NCBI RefSeq assembly: GCF_008329435.1
Contig: NZ_NPKN01000008.1
Coordinates: forward strand, 62,001 to 126,000
DNA: 64,000 bases
Source: Rhodanobacter sp. T12-5
GTDB lineage: Bacteria > Pseudomonadota > Gammaproteobacteria > Xanthomonadales > Rhodanobacteraceae
Reading direction: 5' to 3'
Shown: positions 33,393 through 42,618 of the stretch, piece after piece
Position numbering within the stretch: the first letter of the stretch is position 1
Layout: each line of letters opens with the position of its first letter
Program-made: the position numbers and the translations under genes
The notes under the pieces: model-generated
Database searches by the model: none
What the model was told of the DNA's origin: nothing
Seen by the model: only the letters and a program-made list of their open reading frames with translations

Positions 33393-34877
33393 TCAACCTT
33401 GGGGCAGTCTGGAAAAGCGTTCGGCCGTATCCACGCCTGAAGCGCGGAGCCTTCTCCAGTAGTACAGGAAAATGACCGAGGCGATCAGCATCACGAGAAG
33501 CCACGGAACTGTCGAGTGGAAATACCACGCGCTCACTGTCGTTCCAAGGTCGCTGACAATGTGGACAATCAGCAGGAGCGAAAGACATGAAATTCCGCCA
33601 ACGGCCAGCGAACGCTGCAAAGAGATAGATCGCACCACCGTGACTCTCGCTGCGATCTCCGGGTTGTTCCGTGGCAACCACAGGACCGACACGCACATCA
33701 ACAGGTAATTGACCAGCATCGAGGTGACCATGATGTCGATGCCGAGAAAGAAATCGCCAGCGAAATGGCTGCCCAGGACACCGACGGTCGCCATGAATCC
33801 GCTCAGGAGGATGGCCATGTATGGCGTGTGGTACGTGGGGTGGATCGACGCCATGGGTGCGGGGAATATCCCGTCCTCGGCCCACGCGAACATGAGCCTC
33901 GACACCGACAGGATCATTGCGGGCAGATCGTTCAACAATGCGATGGAAGCACCGAGAACGATGGGCACGGCCCAACCCGAAGACAGCACGTAGCCCAGCA
34001 GGCCAGGCGCGGTAACGTCTCCGCTGCGCGCCTGCTCGGCTACAAAACTCCAGGGAACCGTGTGGTAGACCGAGAACGTGAACGCGACATAGAAAAGCGT
34101 GACCGCGACGATCGCTATGCCAATCGCCCGCGGCAGTGCGCGCGATGGGTCCTTCGCTTCACCTCCCGCTTGCGCAATCGAGTCGAAGCCGATGAAACTC
34201 GAGAACAAGACGGCGGAACCGGCGGCCAGTGTAGACCAGTGAAACGCGGCGTCCGTCGGCGCAAGGGTCCGGTTTTCCTTGTGCAGGATCGCTGCAGCAA
34301 AATCCTGATGATTGAAGGACAGTCCGGCCACTATCACGACGCCGCCCAACAGGAACATCAAGATCATGAGCGGTATCACGATCCGCTCATACAGCTTGAC
34401 TCCCCGAATGTTCAGCCAGACGAACGTCCACAGGATGAACAGCGCGACGGTGACGCGGACCGCTCCCCTGTCCAGTACACCAGCGAGCTGGTTCAGAGCA
34501 AGCAAGCTCGCGACATCGCGAAAAAACGGCACGACCAGATAGGCCACCACCCCGATCGCAATGGACAAGCCAAACCATTGCGAGAAGCTGGCCACGAAGC
34601 CGAAGTAGGGTCCGAGTGCGCGGCTCGCGTACACGTAGCTCCCGCCGGCGCGCGGCATGGCCGAGGCGAGAATCGCGTAAGCAAAGGCCGCAAGTGCAGC
34701 GGGAATCGCAGCAAGCAGGAACGCCGGCAAGACATAGGGACCGATCCCCGGCACGTTCCGCTGGATCATGAACGGAATCACGTAGATCGAGGCGCCCACC
34801 ATCGAGCAGATACCGGTGGCAGCCAGACCCACGAGGCCAAGTCTGCGTTCGAGCGACGTTGCCAACGTGGATGTCAT
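33393..34877 (-). CDS. APC-family amino acid permease
   Basis: 494 residues with about 12-14 membrane helices. It shows the APC superfamily hallmarks in helix 1 (GLAATGICSMVGASIYVIPF, with the broken GxG-type helix that binds the amino-acid carboxylate), and in AYAILASAMPRAGGSYVYASRALGPYFGF and SSFIGFDSIAQAGGEAKDPSRALPRAIG. It resembles cationic or neutral amino-acid transporters; the substrate cannot be read from sequence. It ends 9 bp before the AKR-Rid gene starts, so both are one transcript from the promoter at 34989-35017, and the import substrate probably feeds that enzyme. Confidence 0.9.
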   Translation of the reverse strand: MTSTLATSLERRLGLVGLAATGICSMVGASIYVIPFMIQRNVPGIGPYVLPAFLLAAIPAALAAFAYAILASAMPRAGGSYVYASRALGPYFGFVASFSQWFGLSIAIGVVAYLVVPFFRDVASLLALNQLAGVLDRGAVRVTVALFILWTFVWLNIRGVKLYERIVIPLMILMFLLGGVVIVAGLSFNHQDFAAAILHKENRTLAPTDAAFHWSTLAAGSAVLFSSFIGFDSIAQAGGEAKDPSRALPRAIGIAIVAVTLFYVAFTFSVYHTVPWSFVAEQARSGDVTAPGLLGYVLSSGWAVPIVLGASIALLNDLPAMILSVSRLMFAWAEDGIFPAPMASIHPTYHTPYMAILLSGFMATVGVLGSHFAGDFFLGIDIMVTSMLVNYLLMCVSVLWLPRNNPEIAARVTVVRSISLQRSLAVGGISCLSLLLIVHIVSDLGTTVSAWYFHSTVPWLLVMLIASVIFLYYWRRLRASGVDTAERFSRLPQG

Positions 34878-34988
34878 GGCGCGAAATTCCGCAAGAGGTG
34901 CTCATGATGCAGCGGGTGCGAGTCGGCCGTTCGTGCCGTCTGCCCGCGGTCATCTCGAAGGTCGCACAAACTCGGACGAATGGCCGGC

Positions 34989-35017
34989 AATATAGTGGGG
35001 TGCGATGGTTGAATCAA
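34989..35017 (-). promoter_or_regulatory. Sigma-70-type promoter for the permease, overlapping a palindrome
   Basis: On the minus strand, TTGATT (-35), a 17-base spacer and TATATT (-10), about 110 bp upstream of the permease start. The -35 is embedded in the 11-bp palindrome GTTGATTCAAC (35009-35019), a possible operator for a repressor or activator. The rest of the 490-bp divergent region (34878-35367) shows no gene; no equally good promoter was found for the MFS gene. Confidence 0.6.
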
Positions 35018-35367
35018 CGAAGCGTCATCGGCTGGCTCCGCCAGTGAATACCTTGCGCTGCCGGTGCCGCTCTGCCGGAACCCGACAGCCTCGGGGGATC
35101 TTCTCCGGCCTCGCGGGTGAAGAGCCGCTGTTCCAGCACAACAGGCCACCGTGACTTACGACGGGGTAAGAAAGCCGAGGTTCCCTGTCGCTTTCCGACG
35201 AGCGCAACCGATGTATTCAGTCGTAGACTGTTACGCAACTGCACTGCCATCGATATTCAAAAAGCCGCCGCCATCGCCAGCAACCAGCCAAAGCCGGGCA
35301 ATCCCTGCCACCCATGTGCCATACGGGTGGGTGCTGCATCTTGCGCCGAAATCGAGCCGGTCGCCGA

Positions 35368-36666
35368 ATGACACTTTCCACTCAGACCACTGCACCCTAT
35401 CCGAGCCTCGCTCGCGCCTGCACCGTCGTATTGATCCTGTTTGCCACAGCGGTACTCGCGTACACCGACCGTCAGGTACTCAGCCTGCTGGTCGATCCGA
35501 TCCGGCACGATCTGCACATCAGCGATACGCAGATGAGCCTGTTGCTGGGTACTGCGTTTGCCGCGATCTACGGGGTCGCGGGGGTTCCGCTGGGGTTTCT
35601 TGCCGACCGCACGTCGCGCCGCAATCTGATCGTTGCCGGTGTGCTGATCTGGAGCGTGGGCACGCTCATGTGTGCCGTGGCGCCTTCGTTTGCAATGTTG
35701 TTCGTGGGGCGGGTCGTAGTCGGTCTTGGCGAGGCCGTGCTCTCGCCGGCAGCCATCTCCCTCATCAGCGATACGTTCGAGCCCAAGCGGCGCGGACTCG
35801 CGGTCGGCACGTTCTTCACCGGCATCGCGGTCGGGATCGGCGGCTCGATCCTGATCGGCGGTGGCGTACTTGACCTGGTGCGCGATGGCTTGTTTGCAGC
35901 AACGCCGGTTGCACACTGGGCGCAATGGCGGCTCGTGCTTCTGGCAGTGGGCCTGCCCAGCATGCTGTGGGCCCTGCTTCTGCTTGTCATCAAGGAGCCG
36001 GTACGCAGGCACGATCAGGTTTTCGAGGAGAACTTGCCGCCTGCCGCGGGCCAGAACTCGCTGTTCCCGATCCTGCGAAGGATGGCGCCGGTGTTTCTGG
36101 TCGTTGCCGTGGCATCCATGGTCGACAATGCCGTTGGCGCGTGGGCGCCTTCGCTGTTGATACGGCAATTTGGTATGGATCCGGCCAAGGTTGGCGTTGA
36201 ACTCGGACTGCTGCTGATGCTCGGCTACGGTGGCGGCATGCTGGCGGGTGGCGCCCTGGCCGACCGCTTCGCCATCTGGCGCGGACGGAACGGCAAGATC
36301 GAACTGTGTTGTCTGGCCGTGGTGGCCACCTTGCCGGCCGCAGTGATGATAAACAGCCACAGCGCATCCGGCGTCATGTTTGCCGTTCCCATCTATTTCG
36401 CGCTTTCGGCCGTGGTCACCGCATCTGGCCTGTCCGCGATCCTCGACGCAACACCCAATCGCATGCGCGGGCGGGCAATGGCGATCAGCTTCTTTCTCAA
36501 CGTGGCGATCGGCGCAGGCTTTGGCCCGACTGCAGTCGCACTCGCAGGAGACCATGTGTTCGGGCCGGGCGCCGGGCTTGGGCCCGCGATCAGCTTTACA
36601 GTAGTCGTTTCCTACCTGTTGGCAGCGCTGGTGCTGGCAGCCGCCATCCGAACACGGAGATCCTGA
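35368..36666 (+). CDS. MFS transporter (spinster-like)
   Basis: 432 residues from the ATG at 35368, with 12 transmembrane helices. The helix 2-3 loop reads GFLADRTSRRNLI, the MFS A-motif GxLaDrxxrR, and the helix 1 end has the TDRQVLSLLVDPIRHDLHISDTQMSLL stretch found in bacterial 'spinster'-like transporters. The C-half has the matching GGALADRFAIWRGRNGKIE. Spinster-like bacterial proteins carry organic or aromatic acids or lipids; the substrate here is unknown. Its stop overlaps the TIGR04076 start by one base (TGATG), so it leads a three-gene rightward unit. It is divergent from the permease arm. Confidence 0.88.
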   Translation: MTLSTQTTAPYPSLARACTVVLILFATAVLAYTDRQVLSLLVDPIRHDLHISDTQMSLLLGTAFAAIYGVAGVPLGFLADRTSRRNLIVAGVLIWSVGTLMCAVAPSFAMLFVGRVVVGLGEAVLSPAAISLISDTFEPKRRGLAVGTFFTGIAVGIGGSILIGGGVLDLVRDGLFAATPVAHWAQWRLVLLAVGLPSMLWALLLLVIKEPVRRHDQVFEENLPPAAGQNSLFPILRRMAPVFLVVAVASMVDNAVGAWAPSLLIRQFGMDPAKVGVELGLLLMLGYGGGMLAGGALADRFAIWRGRNGKIELCCLAVVATLPAAVMINSHSASGVMFAVPIYFALSAVVTASGLSAILDATPNRMRGRAMAISFFLNVAIGAGFGPTAVALAGDHVFGPGAGLGPAISFTVVVSYLLAALVLAAAIRTRRS

Positions 36667-37016
36667 TGCAACCATCCGACGAAGACACCTTTGAGCTGTA
36701 CGACCTGCGGGTCGAAGTGGTGGCCCCGCCCGGCGCCAAGCTGTACTGCTCGGCCACGGTGGGCGACAGTTTCGAGCTGCGCGGTGAACTGCTCCATCTT
36801 CCGGACGGGCAGGGATTTTCCATTTATTCGCTGGCAGCAGTACTCCCGCTGCTGGCTGCCAAGCAGCGGGTGACCGATGCGAACGACTGGATGAGCACCG
36901 ACGCCGAAGTGGCCTGCCCCGATCCGGGCTGTCCATCGCGCCTGCGCATCACCCGGCTCGGCCGCCGGCGCTTCCATCACGATGAGGTCACTGCCGTGCG
37001 GACTTCCGCGCCATGA
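36666..37016 (+). CDS. TIGR04076 family protein
   Basis: 116 residues from an ATG overlapping the MFS stop. It fits the TIGR04076 pattern of a small, cytosolic beta-rich protein: VEVVAPPGAKLYCSATVGDSFELRG, AVLPLLAAKQRV, and a C-terminal CPDPGCPSRLRITRLGRR with Cys residues that may bind metal. The family occurs in gene neighbourhoods with reductases and radical or flavin enzymes but has no known function. Its stop overlaps the next aldo/keto reductase start (ATGA), indicating tight coupling. Confidence 0.82.
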   Translation: MQPSDEDTFELYDLRVEVVAPPGAKLYCSATVGDSFELRGELLHLPDGQGFSIYSLAAVLPLLAAKQRVTDANDWMSTDAEVACPDPGCPSRLRITRLGRRRFHHDEVTAVRTSAP

Positions 37017-38092
37017 CGCTGTCGGAAACTTGCGAAATCAAGCCGGGCTATGTCATCTCGCGGATCATTCGCGGCGGCTGGCAACTGGCCGGTGGACACG
37101 GCACGGTCGAACGCGATGGGGTGACCCGGGATCTCGCGGCCTTTTACGATGCTGGCGTGACCACGTTTGATTGCGCCGATATCTACACCGGCGTCGAGGA
37201 AATGATTGGCGACTTCCGCGCGGCCATGTTGCAGAGTCGCGGCTCGCACGCACTGGACCGACTCAAGGTCCACACCAAGTTTGTCCCGGACATCGACCTG
37301 TTGCCGACAATCACCGCTCAGGACGTGCGCCGCATCATCAATCGCTCCCTGCGGCGCTTGCGCATGGAACGCCTTGACCTGGTGCAGTTCCATTGGTGGG
37401 ATTACACCCAACCGCGCTATGTCGATACCGCCTTGCATCTGCGCGACCTGCAGGCCGAGGGCAAGATCGATCTGATCAGTGGAACCAATTTCGACGCCGG
37501 TCACGTACAGCAGATTGCTGATGCGGGCGTCACCTTTGCCACGTTGCAAGTCCAGTACTCGCTGCTCGATCATCGACCTGCAGGGGGCCTGACTGACACC
37601 TGCAGGCAATTGGGAACCAGGTTGCTTTGCTACGGCACGCTCGCCGGCGGCTTCCTCAGCGAAAGCTGGCTTGGCAAGGCGGAGCCGACCGATGTGCTGA
37701 CGAATCGCTCACGCGTCAAATACAAACTCATCATCGACGAATTCGGTGGCTGGGATCTGTTCCAGGGCCTGCTGGAAACACTCAGGCGGGTGGCCGAGCG
37801 CCACGGTGCCAGCATCGCCAATGTCGCTTCCCGCTATGTGCTGGAACTGCCGCTGGTCGCCGGGGTGATCGTGGGCGCAAGCCACGCCGGCCACCTGGAA
37901 GACACGATTCGACTGGGCACACTCAAGCTGACTGCGCAGGACCGGGAGGCGATTGAGTTGATCCTCGCCCAGCGGCGCGGCCCGAGTGGAGAGGTGTATG
38001 CACTGGAACGCGATCGCGCCGGCCCGCACGGCGCCATCATGAAGTACAACCTCGGAAATACACCAGCTTCAAATCACCCGGCGGAGTCGTAG
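37013..38092 (+). CDS. Aldo/keto reductase
   Basis: 359 residues, paralogous to the reductase half of the AKR-Rid fusion. Catalytic tetrad: Asp53 and Tyr58 in TFDCADIYTG, Lys89 in KVHTKFVP and His127 in DLVQFHWWDY; the C-terminal VIVGASHAGHLEDTIRL is the cofactor-phosphate region. It lacks the Rid domain and instead has a polar tail (RDRAGPHGAIMKYN). It starts on the ATGA overlap with the TIGR04076 gene, so MFS-TIGR04076-AKR form one operon. NAD(P)H-dependent reduction of an aldehyde or ketone is expected; the substrate is unknown. Confidence 0.88.
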   Translation: MTLSETCEIKPGYVISRIIRGGWQLAGGHGTVERDGVTRDLAAFYDAGVTTFDCADIYTGVEEMIGDFRAAMLQSRGSHALDRLKVHTKFVPDIDLLPTITAQDVRRIINRSLRRLRMERLDLVQFHWWDYTQPRYVDTALHLRDLQAEGKIDLISGTNFDAGHVQQIADAGVTFATLQVQYSLLDHRPAGGLTDTCRQLGTRLLCYGTLAGGFLSESWLGKAEPTDVLTNRSRVKYKLIIDEFGGWDLFQGLLETLRRVAERHGASIANVASRYVLELPLVAGVIVGASHAGHLEDTIRLGTLKLTAQDREAIELILAQRRGPSGEVYALERDRAGPHGAIMKYNLGNTPASNHPAES

Positions 38093-38435
38093 TGCAAGTT
38101 GAATCGGCTCGCGCGTGCGCGTGCTGGCCGCATGCCTCTGAAATGCTCAGACCACGCGCGTTTCGCCTTTGCTACATCATTCGCCTCGATCCCGGCGCCG
38201 CCCATGCCGGCAACGCGCAGTGACCAATTGAAGTGTCGGCCCGGTAGCCTTTCGAACTTGGCAAGCCGCGGGAATTTCCAGAGAGGAAAAGGCGGGCCTT
38301 GGGTGGAGCCAGGTATCAGGAGGTTCGTCGGCCGGTGTCGCGTCTCGCGCGCGAGCCGATGCTGATTTCAGGCAGACAGTACCTGGGGCCCGTGACGACC
38401 AGAAGCCAACAGCGCGAACTTGCACATGCGTCAGG

Positions 38436-38469
38436 CGATGAGAGGTACCGGAGAAGGCACCTCTCATCG
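38436..38469. terminator. Perfect 11-bp hairpin between convergent genes
   Basis: CGATGAGAGGT pairs exactly with ACCTCTCATCG around a 12-base loop, without a T-run. It lies in the 416-bp stretch between the AKR stop (38092) and the convergent esterase stop (38509), where no gene is supported. It probably marks a transcript end. Confidence 0.65.
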
Positions 38470-38508
38470 ACCAACCGGGGCCGTGTCTCGCTGCCGCGAT
38501 TTGACCAG

Positions 38509-40224
38509 TCAGTATTTCCAGCTGGTGAGGTCTGCTCCCTTCGGCGCCGTATCTTCCATCTGCTTCAGAATGGTGGGCAGATACATCGTGTTGTAATGCA
38601 GGCGGCCCAGCGCGTTGGGACTTTCGCCGTTCCAGCAGTGCTCGGCGCGATCACCGTACTCCACCACCCCCTCGTAGGCTGGCTTGGCGTTCTTCAGGAA
38701 GTCCTCCGTCAGATACACGGCGTCGTTGAGATAATAGTTGTCCATGTCGCCGACGAAGATGTGGATCTTGCCCTTTAGCTTCGGTGCAAGCGTCTGCCAG
38801 TCGCGTTCCATGATGTGGCGCAGGTCGTAATTATCCTGCCAGTACTTGGCGACCGTGGGGTTGATCTCGCCGGTACGCTTGTTCCACAACGGATTGACAT
38901 AGCCATCGTCGCCCATCGGCGAGAACACGGCATCCCAGACATCCCATTGGCCGCCGGAACGGTTCTTGTCGCCCAACACCAACTCCAGGTGGTTCTCGTC
39001 CTGGATCGTGTACTGAACCTCGCCGAGATAGTTGCGGTGAGCCGGGCGCTGGACGTTGTTGAATGTGCCGATGTTGTAATACATGTTCTTGTCGGTGTAG
39101 ATGTTGGTCAGCATCATCTTGCGGAAATCGATCGGATCCGGACAGGCGGCGAACGCACCGTTGTACTGGTCCGGATACTTCACCTGTACGCCGAGCGCCT
39201 CCCAGCCGCCGGTCGAACCACCGTAGAGGAAACGCGCCCAGCCCTGGCCGAGGCCGTGGAATTTCTTCTCGAGCGCGGGGATGAATTCATACGTGATCGC
39301 ATCGCCGTACGGGCCGAGGTTTTCCGAATTGACGGCGTATGAGTCGTCGTAATACGGATTGGAATGGTCGATCTCCACGACCAGGTAGCGCGGAAAATCA
39401 TCCGAGATCCACTTCTGGTAGAACTTGTACGCTTCTTCCTGCTCCATGCGGTTGTAGCAGGGCAAGTTGAAGCGCTCGCTGTACTCACACTTCAGGTTCT
39501 TGTCGGGTGGCGTGGTGCGAAAGCCACCTACCGTCATCGGGAAGTGTCCCTGGTTGACCATGAGCGGGTAGCGTGCATTCGGGTGTTCGTCGAACCCCTT
39601 CGGCACCAGTACGTGCCCGGTGATATAGGTGTCGCGCCCCCAGAACCTGGACAGCTTCTCGCTGCGGAACTTGAAGTGGCGAATATATTTCGTGTCCTTC
39701 TCGGCCACGATCGGCGGGTTGACCTTGTCGAGGGTAATGTTGATCTCGCCGCTCTTGGCTGGATCGAAGCTGACCTGCTGCGGCGTGCTGACCAGGTTGC
39801 CGGGCTCCATTCGCCAGTTTTGACCTGCGCCGCGGGCCGCAGGCAACTTCACTGTCTTCCCGTTGCCCAGATGATAGGTGTCATAGCGGTGCAGCACCGC
39901 CTGGACAAAATAGCGTCCGGCAGGCACCTGTTTCAGGTCTTCCTTTGGATAGCCAAAGGTACTGGTGTCGATTTCCGCACTTTGCCCCGCTTTGAGGCCA
40001 TCCACGGTAACGCCGAATATCTGCGCGGCCTTTACGCCCGGGACGACCTGCTCGCGTGGTTCAGTCGCGCCGTTGGGGGTCAGGATGAGGATGACCCGGC
40101 CATCAAAAGGACCCTTGGCGGCCGTTGACGGGATGGTTACACGAAAAGTTTCGGCTGTTGCGGATGTTGCCAGAAGCGCAAGTCCCGTGGTCGCCAGTTT
40201 GACTAGTGTCTTGTGCATGGTCAT
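38509..40224 (-). CDS. Exported esterase (alpha/beta hydrolase, esterase-D-like)
   Basis: 571 residues. A signal peptide (LVKLATTGLALLATSATA) is followed by a beta-rich N-terminal domain of about 200 residues (FRVTIPSTAAKGPFDGRVILILTPNG, KAGQSAEID...YPKEDLKQVPAGRYFVQAVLHRYDTYH) and then an alpha/beta hydrolase catalytic domain with the nucleophile Ser337 in LYGGSTGGWEALGVQ and a late His in YGDRAEHCWNG. It resembles enterochelin-esterase/esterase-D type proteins, periplasmic here. It is downstream of the M24 peptidase on the same strand with a 28-bp gap, so both are co-expressed. It may cleave ester or amide links of peptide-derived substrates. Confidence 0.85.
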   Translation of the reverse strand: MTMHKTLVKLATTGLALLATSATAETFRVTIPSTAAKGPFDGRVILILTPNGATEPREQVVPGVKAAQIFGVTVDGLKAGQSAEIDTSTFGYPKEDLKQVPAGRYFVQAVLHRYDTYHLGNGKTVKLPAARGAGQNWRMEPGNLVSTPQQVSFDPAKSGEINITLDKVNPPIVAEKDTKYIRHFKFRSEKLSRFWGRDTYITGHVLVPKGFDEHPNARYPLMVNQGHFPMTVGGFRTTPPDKNLKCEYSERFNLPCYNRMEQEEAYKFYQKWISDDFPRYLVVEIDHSNPYYDDSYAVNSENLGPYGDAITYEFIPALEKKFHGLGQGWARFLYGGSTGGWEALGVQVKYPDQYNGAFAACPDPIDFRKMMLTNIYTDKNMYYNIGTFNNVQRPAHRNYLGEVQYTIQDENHLELVLGDKNRSGGQWDVWDAVFSPMGDDGYVNPLWNKRTGEINPTVAKYWQDNYDLRHIMERDWQTLAPKLKGKIHIFVGDMDNYYLNDAVYLTEDFLKNAKPAYEGVVEYGDRAEHCWNGESPNALGRLHYNTMYLPTILKQMEDTAPKGADLTSWKY

Positions 40225-40252
40225 ACAGCCTCTAGGTTGTTGATCATGAAAT

Positions 40253-41659
40253 TCAGGAGTCCGAGGGAATCAGCGTGAACCTGGTTTGCCGACCATCCAG
40301 GAAATGCACTTTCTCGCCGTCGAACCAGGCATCTTCTTCCTGGCGGAACTCCGCCCTCTCGCCGTCCCATTCCGGGACACCCTTGTAGGCGACCAGCTCG
40401 ATCGACCAAGTTGTATTGGCATGTACCGGATATTCGCCGTGATCGTCGCCATTCTGGTTGTCCCACATGCCAATCGCCGATCCAGCTGCATGACCGTGGT
40501 AGCCGGTCGGGTGCGAGTAGATCGAAGGGTCGAGTCCGTTGGCGATCGCCCTTTTGCGTGCAGCAGCAAGTATCGAGTTGCCGCTGGCGCCGGCCTTGAA
40601 CGAGGAGAGCAAAGCGTCCTGCACACCATTGACTGCCTTCAGGCCAGCGCGCAGTCCGGCCGGTGCGTCCGTCTCGCCCGGCCTGAGCACATAGGCGAGG
40701 TGTTGCGTGTCGGTGTTGAGGCGCAGGTAGGTGATGCCGAAGTCCGTCCACAGCATGTCACCCGGCTGGATCACCGTGTCTCCCTCCAGCATCTTCTTCG
40801 CCCCTTTGCGCTGGACCGCGATGGACGGCTGAAACCAGGTATCGATGCCGAGATTCGCCATGCGCTGGCGGTAATACCAGACGACGTCGTTGGTGGTGGT
40901 CTTGCCCGGGGTGATCGCCTTGCGCGAGAACGCTTCGGCAATAAGCGCGTGGGCGACGCGCACGATGCCCGGATAGATTCGGAGCTCGGTCGGCGTGCGT
41001 GCTTCGAGCCAGCCAATGGCCAGAGGCTCGGCGGAGACGACACGGGAGCGATATTTTTGCGGCAATGCCGCCATCATCTCCTTGTGCTGACTCACGGTCA
41101 TCCCGTCCGCGAACGCGAACATGCTGGACGTGTTGATCGCGATGTTCGCCGGATCACGCGCCTCGACAATCTCGGCTACCGCTTTCCACTGGTCAGGCTG
41201 CTTGTCGGGATCCCAAGCCGGCTTGAACAATCCGCCAACTCCGTAGCGACTGACCGTCAGCCTCTCGATTGGCTGGCCGTTGCCGGGATTGTAGAAAATC
41301 AGGATGGTGCGCCGGCGGGCATGCAGGCTTTCCGCATCAAGCATGGTCGCCACGACAGGCTCTTCGAAATACTCCCGTGCCATCAGTATCCACATGCTGG
41401 CATTGTTGTCGCGCATCAGTTTCGGCACGACCGTATCCAGGCGCTCGGCCAGAATTTCGTTGACGACCTTGGCGCGATCCCGAAGCGGCAGAATCACCGG
41501 CAACTCCGGATTGGCCTGCTCGGTATCGCTCATGGGCGCGACCAACGGCTTCGTTGCTGTCTGCGCGACCGCAGGCATGGACATAAAAAAAGCGGCAGTC
41601 GCAAAGACTGCCGCATATAGGTGCTTGTCGAATCTCGTGCAATCGGCAGGTCGTTTCAT
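40253..41659 (-). CDS. Exported M24-family peptidase (Xaa-Pro-like)
   Basis: 468 residues from the ATG at 41659; an in-frame extension to 41860 lacks a signal peptide. Signal peptide: HLYAAVFATAAFFMSMPAVAQ. The N-terminal creatinase-like domain (RRTILIFYNPGNGQPIERLTVSRYG) leads to the pita-bread domain, whose metal ligands are visible: Asp in MLWTDFGITY, Asp in NTDTQHLAYV, His in YHGHAAG, Glu in WSIELVAY and Glu in RQEEDAWFD. These are the five ligands of M24B aminopeptidases, which remove residues next to proline. An exported form is unusual for M24 but common in this type of cluster. It is followed by the esterase. Confidence 0.88.
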   Translation of the reverse strand: MKRPADCTRFDKHLYAAVFATAAFFMSMPAVAQTATKPLVAPMSDTEQANPELPVILPLRDRAKVVNEILAERLDTVVPKLMRDNNASMWILMAREYFEEPVVATMLDAESLHARRRTILIFYNPGNGQPIERLTVSRYGVGGLFKPAWDPDKQPDQWKAVAEIVEARDPANIAINTSSMFAFADGMTVSQHKEMMAALPQKYRSRVVSAEPLAIGWLEARTPTELRIYPGIVRVAHALIAEAFSRKAITPGKTTTNDVVWYYRQRMANLGIDTWFQPSIAVQRKGAKKMLEGDTVIQPGDMLWTDFGITYLRLNTDTQHLAYVLRPGETDAPAGLRAGLKAVNGVQDALLSSFKAGASGNSILAAARKRAIANGLDPSIYSHPTGYHGHAAGSAIGMWDNQNGDDHGEYPVHANTTWSIELVAYKGVPEWDGERAEFRQEEDAWFDGEKVHFLDGRQTRFTLIPSDS

Positions 41660-42618
41660 GGCGGCCCCAGGTTTGATCGATGCCGTTCGATAGTGGATGA
41701 GATTTTTGATGTTTGTCAACCGAGGGTCGACGCATGCATCAGCGCGCCAGAACGTCTGGACATGCAATGTGCGCGGGCCGACGGATCGGGGCCAGAAACA
41801 AGTGGCTGGCTGGCGAGCGGGCGCACTGCTCAAAGCCGGACCAGTCAGCGTTCGCTGCACTTTGATGTCGTGACAATACCCTCGGGACCGCCACGTGTCA
41901 GATCATTTTCAGGCCTGATGGACAGCTATTTTCGACCCAGCCTCCTTGCAGCAGTCATGCGTATGGAAATGACTGTTGCGTCGAAGCTTCCACGAGTGAA
42001 CTGAGCTTGCGGCGTGGTCAGCGGACACGCACCAAGCACCAGCGAAGGAGATGCACGCATGAACCGCGATTCACCGTTGCCTTGCCCGCCTGTTCGAAAG
42101 ATGCAGTTGGTGCTGAGATGCTTCGCCGATGTTCCGGCATCTTCACAGAACCGGGCATCGCGTCACGAGCCAGCCAGCAGGCCCGGGTGGCGCAAGCGGG
42201 TATTCGTGCCCGACATAAAGGCACGCGCCAGATGAATCACCCGGACGCCTGCCGTGGATCGGAGAACCCCGGACTTCGGCTTCGGATTTTGTGCTTTAAT
42301 CTTCGGAGGTCTGCAATCGACTTGACCGTGACTCCGGTTTTTGTGGGATACGTGGTGCACTTCAACTGGGAATGGCGCCCGCTGGTTTAGCCCAGCGGCG
42401 ATGGCTTGAGCGTCCGTTTGGCTAAGTCCAGTCGTGTCATGGACATGCAATTGCGCCGAGGCGAGGGGATGCGTCCATGTTGGTATGGCTGATCTTGCCG
42501 GCGCCATCTGAGCACCGCCCCTGAAGAGCACTGCTTTGTTTGAGATTCCTGTTCGGCGGTGAACTGTGAGCTGTCTGTCCGATAACCCGTACCTTCATCA
42601 TCAACCCGGAGCGAGACC
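41660..42618. other. Gene-free 959-bp region between M24 and M28 genes
   Basis: No frame here has a convincing start, family resemblance or ribosome-binding site; several short open frames overlap on both strands. It is divergent territory that must hold promoters of the M24/esterase unit (leftward) and the M28 gene (rightward). I could not identify a clear -35/-10 pair. It may also contain an untranslated leader for the M28 gene. Confidence 0.5.

Noticed and set aside
35257-36936. 559-codon minus-strand frame opposite the MFS gene
   Set aside because: Cys/Arg/His-rich antisense translation crossing two genes; the plus strand has a clear MFS transporter.
38099-38365. 88-codon frame downstream of the aldo/keto reductase
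   Set aside because: Starts right after the stop with no ribosome-binding site and is Arg/Ala-rich without family resemblance.
42014-42531. Short open frames in the M24-M28 gap
   Set aside because: Overlapping on both strands, no ribosome-binding site, no recognisable protein.
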